A DNA stretch of 16,046 bases, taken from Actinomycetes bacterium (GTDB taxonomy: Bacteria > Actinomycetota > Acidimicrobiia > Acidimicrobiales > JAJYPT01). This document shows positions 14,647 to 16,046 of this stretch, in pieces (position 1 is the first letter of the stretch; every line of letters starts with the position of its first letter). Position numbers and translations under genes: made by a program. The notes beneath the pieces were generated by a model that was not told where the DNA came from, made no database searches, and worked only from the letters and a program-made list of their open reading frames with translations. The stretch lies in the NCBI GenBank assembly GCA_021795135.1, contig JAJYPT010000022.1, forward strand, positions 1-16,046. The letters run 5' to 3'.

Positions 14647-15899
14647 TGCCCCAATTTATAGTTCATCCTAGTCCACCTTTATCTGGAACAGTAAAGCTAT
14701 CAGGTGCCAAGAATTCTATTTTGAAATTGATGGCAGCTACCTTGTTGGCTAAAGGAGTCCATGTTATAAAAAATGTTCCTCATATTAGCGATGTTGGGAT
14801 AATGTCTCAAGTCTTGGTTGCAATGGGAGCAAAGGTAACTCATGTACAAGATGTGTTGAGGATTGAAATACCTTCTAACATAAATCCTCATGCCCCTTAT
14901 CACCTTGTTGAGCAAATGAGAGCATCAGTAGTTGTACTGGGTCCCCTTTTAGCTAGATATGGACAAGCTGAAGTATCTTTGCCAGGGGGAGATGATTTTG
15001 GATCGCGTCCAATTGACATGCATCTAAAGGGCCTAGAAGCTTTAGGAGCTGTTTTTGAAACCTCTCACGGTTACATATTAGGAACTGCTTCAAATATGGT
15101 TGGAGCAGAAATTGTATTGGAATATCCTAGCCATACTGCAACAGATAATTTAATTATGGCAGCTGTCTTGTCCAAAGGTACAACAACAATTGACAATGCT
15201 GCTCGAGAGCCAGAAGTAGTTGATTTAGCTAATTTTTTATCTAAAATGGGAGCAATTATAAAAGGAGCAGGAACCTCTACAATTCAGATTCAAGGAGTAG
15301 ATGAGTTACAACCTAGCGAACATGTAGTTATCCCAGACAGGGTAGAAGCAGCTACTTTCTTAGCTTCTGTAGGTATTGCTAAAGGAGAGATATTCATCCA
15401 AGATGCCCAACCTAGTCATATGTCAATGTTGTTGCAAAAATTAAAAGATATGGGGATGACTATATCTGCTGGCTCAGATGGGTTATTTGTCAAAGTTGAT
15501 AAACGTTTGAAAGCAGTAGATGTTGCAACACTTCCTTTTCCAGGAATAGCTACTGACTACAAGCCTTTTATAGTTACAATGTTGGCTTTGTCTGACGGTA
15601 TTGGTATAGTAACAGAAAATTTATTTGCTGGACGTTTTCGCTATGTTGATGAATTGAGAAGAATGGGTGCCGATATTAGAACCGAAGGTCACCATGCTGT
15701 AGTTAGAGGGGTAGAAAGGCTTTCAGGCGCCCCCGTTCGCTCTTTTGATATTCGAGCAGGAGCAGCTTTAGTATTGGCTGGTTTGGCCGCAGAAGGCGAA
15801 ACTATTGTAGCCAATGCTGAACATATATTGCGGGGGTATGATTCTTTAGATGCCAAGTTAGCTTCTTTGGGTGCTGATGTGTATTTTGAAAAGAATTAA
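14646..15899 (+). CDS. murA: UDP-N-acetylglucosamine 1-carboxyvinyltransferase (MurA), Asp form
   Basis: MurA adds enolpyruvate from PEP to UDP-GlcNAc, the first committed step of peptidoglycan synthesis, in the cytosol. The 417 residues match the family length. Motifs include the N-terminal LSGAKNS with Lys22-Asn23, the RASVVVLGPLLARYG region, the active-site loop LPGGDDFGSRPID (112-124), an ATDYKPF segment with the catalytic Asp, and DIRAGAALVLAGLAAEGET with the conserved Arg near the C-terminus. At the position of the catalytic Cys115 of E. coli stands Asp116. The same change occurs naturally in mycobacteria and Chlamydia and makes the enzyme insensitive to fosfomycin. GTG 14646 is the first possible start after an in-frame stop (14631) and the protein begins as homologues do. 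It stands in a + strand run between the peptidase and a NifU-like gene. Confidence 0.96.
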   Translation: MPQFIVHPSPPLSGTVKLSGAKNSILKLMAATLLAKGVHVIKNVPHISDVGIMSQVLVAMGAKVTHVQDVLRIEIPSNINPHAPYHLVEQMRASVVVLGPLLARYGQAEVSLPGGDDFGSRPIDMHLKGLEALGAVFETSHGYILGTASNMVGAEIVLEYPSHTATDNLIMAAVLSKGTTTIDNAAREPEVVDLANFLSKMGAIIKGAGTSTIQIQGVDELQPSEHVVIPDRVEAATFLASVGIAKGEIFIQDAQPSHMSMLLQKLKDMGMTISAGSDGLFVKVDKRLKAVDVATLPFPGIATDYKPFIVTMLALSDGIGIVTENLFAGRFRYVDELRRMGADIRTEGHHAVVRGVERLSGAPVRSFDIRAGAALVLAGLAAEGETIVANAEHILRGYDSLDAKLASLGADVYFEKN

Positions 15900-15953
15900 A
15901 GTATCTAAGTACTTTGATGGGAATCTTAGGATAGCCTCAGTCGTTAAAGACCT

Positions 15954-15959
15954 AGGAGG
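15954..15959 (+). promoter_or_regulatory. Perfect Shine-Dalgarno of the NifU-like gene
   Basis: AGGAGG ends five bases before ATG 15965, an ideal position that fixes the start. The 65-base gap after murA also contains a short inverted repeat AAAGTA/TACTTT (15898-15903, 15910-15915) right at the murA stop. Confidence 0.8.
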
Positions 15960-15964
15960 TATTA

Positions 15965-16046
15965 ATGCGAGATGAAATAATGGCTGCCATAGAAGTTATA
16001 CGTCCTGCTTTGAAATTAGACGGCGGAGATTTAGAAGTAGTCAATA
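15965..16046 (+). CDS. NifU-like Fe-S cluster scaffold domain protein, 3'-truncated by window edge
   Basis: Only the first 27 residues are visible. They read as an N-terminal helix with IEVIRPALKLDGGDLEVV, the hallmark opening of the small NifU C-terminal-type domain (VRPxLxxDGGDVELV). The Cys-x-x-Cys that binds the cluster would follow beyond the window. Such proteins, about 75-90 residues when they stand alone, carry and deliver Fe-S clusters in the cytosol. Whether it is a single-domain protein or the start of something longer is not visible. It may be co-transcribed with murA or have its own start in the 65-base gap. Confidence 0.85.
   Translation, partial: MRDEIMAAIEVIRPALKLDGGDLEVVN

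Noticed and set aside
15898..15915. Inverted repeat AAAGTA/TACTTT at the murA stop, as a terminator
   Set aside because: Only six AT-rich pairs and no T-run after it; too weak to call.

Overview
This window is housekeeping chromosomal DNA from a bacterium with low GC (roughly 38-40 % by spot counts on several lines). It is dominated by a complete F1Fo ATP synthase operon. Several features point to a low-GC actinobacterium: the neighbourhood glyA - wecA-like - atpI - atpBEFHAGDC, with glpX and murA nearby; a delta subunit much longer than the proteobacterial one; an actinobacterial-type class II fructose-1,6-bisphosphatase; and a MurA with Asp in place of the usual catalytic Cys. Acidimicrobiia or a marine or freshwater planktonic actinobacterial lineage would fit. 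This placement is an inference from order and motifs, not from a search.

Layout. 1-2086: the 3' part of glyA (cut by the window edge), then a WecA/MraY-family phospho-N-acetylhexosamine transferase, both on +. 2087-2217: a gap with a good candidate promoter. 2218-10065: ten co-directional genes, namely an AtpZ-like two-helix protein, AtpI, then subunits a, c, b, delta, alpha, gamma, beta and epsilon (atpB-E-F-H-A-G-D-C), mostly overlapping or separated by a few bases. The one exception is a 155-base gap before atpE, which holds inverted repeats, direct repeats and a perfect AGGAGG. 10066-11043: directly abutting atpC is a fusion of a 2H phosphoesterase (2'-5' RNA ligase-like) domain and a GNAT acetyltransferase domain. 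It contains a perfect 14-bp inverted repeat near its 5' end. 11030-12025 (-): glpX, converging on and overlapping the fusion gene by 14 bases. 12150-12695 (+): a small membrane-anchored protein resembling the N-terminal part of DUF4012 proteins. 12782-14596 (+): an S9-family alpha/beta-hydrolase peptidase with a beta-propeller. 14646-15899 (+): murA. 15965 to the right edge: the start of a small NifU-like Fe-S protein.

How the genes work together. The AtpZ/AtpI pair probably assists assembly or ion supply of the Fo sector. The eight structural genes encode the full rotary enzyme, predicted to be proton-driven from the c-subunit motif. WecA-like and MurA both act in envelope building: lipid-linked sugar formation and the first committed step of peptidoglycan synthesis. 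GlpX supports gluconeogenesis.

No mobile element, CRISPR array, tRNA, rRNA or defence island was seen. I did not find an evident undescribed multi-gene system. The points most worth a second look are the 2H-GNAT fusion at the tail of the atp operon with its 14-bp hairpin, the duplicated N-terminal domain in the delta subunit, the structured atpB-atpE gap, and the short DUF4012-like protein.
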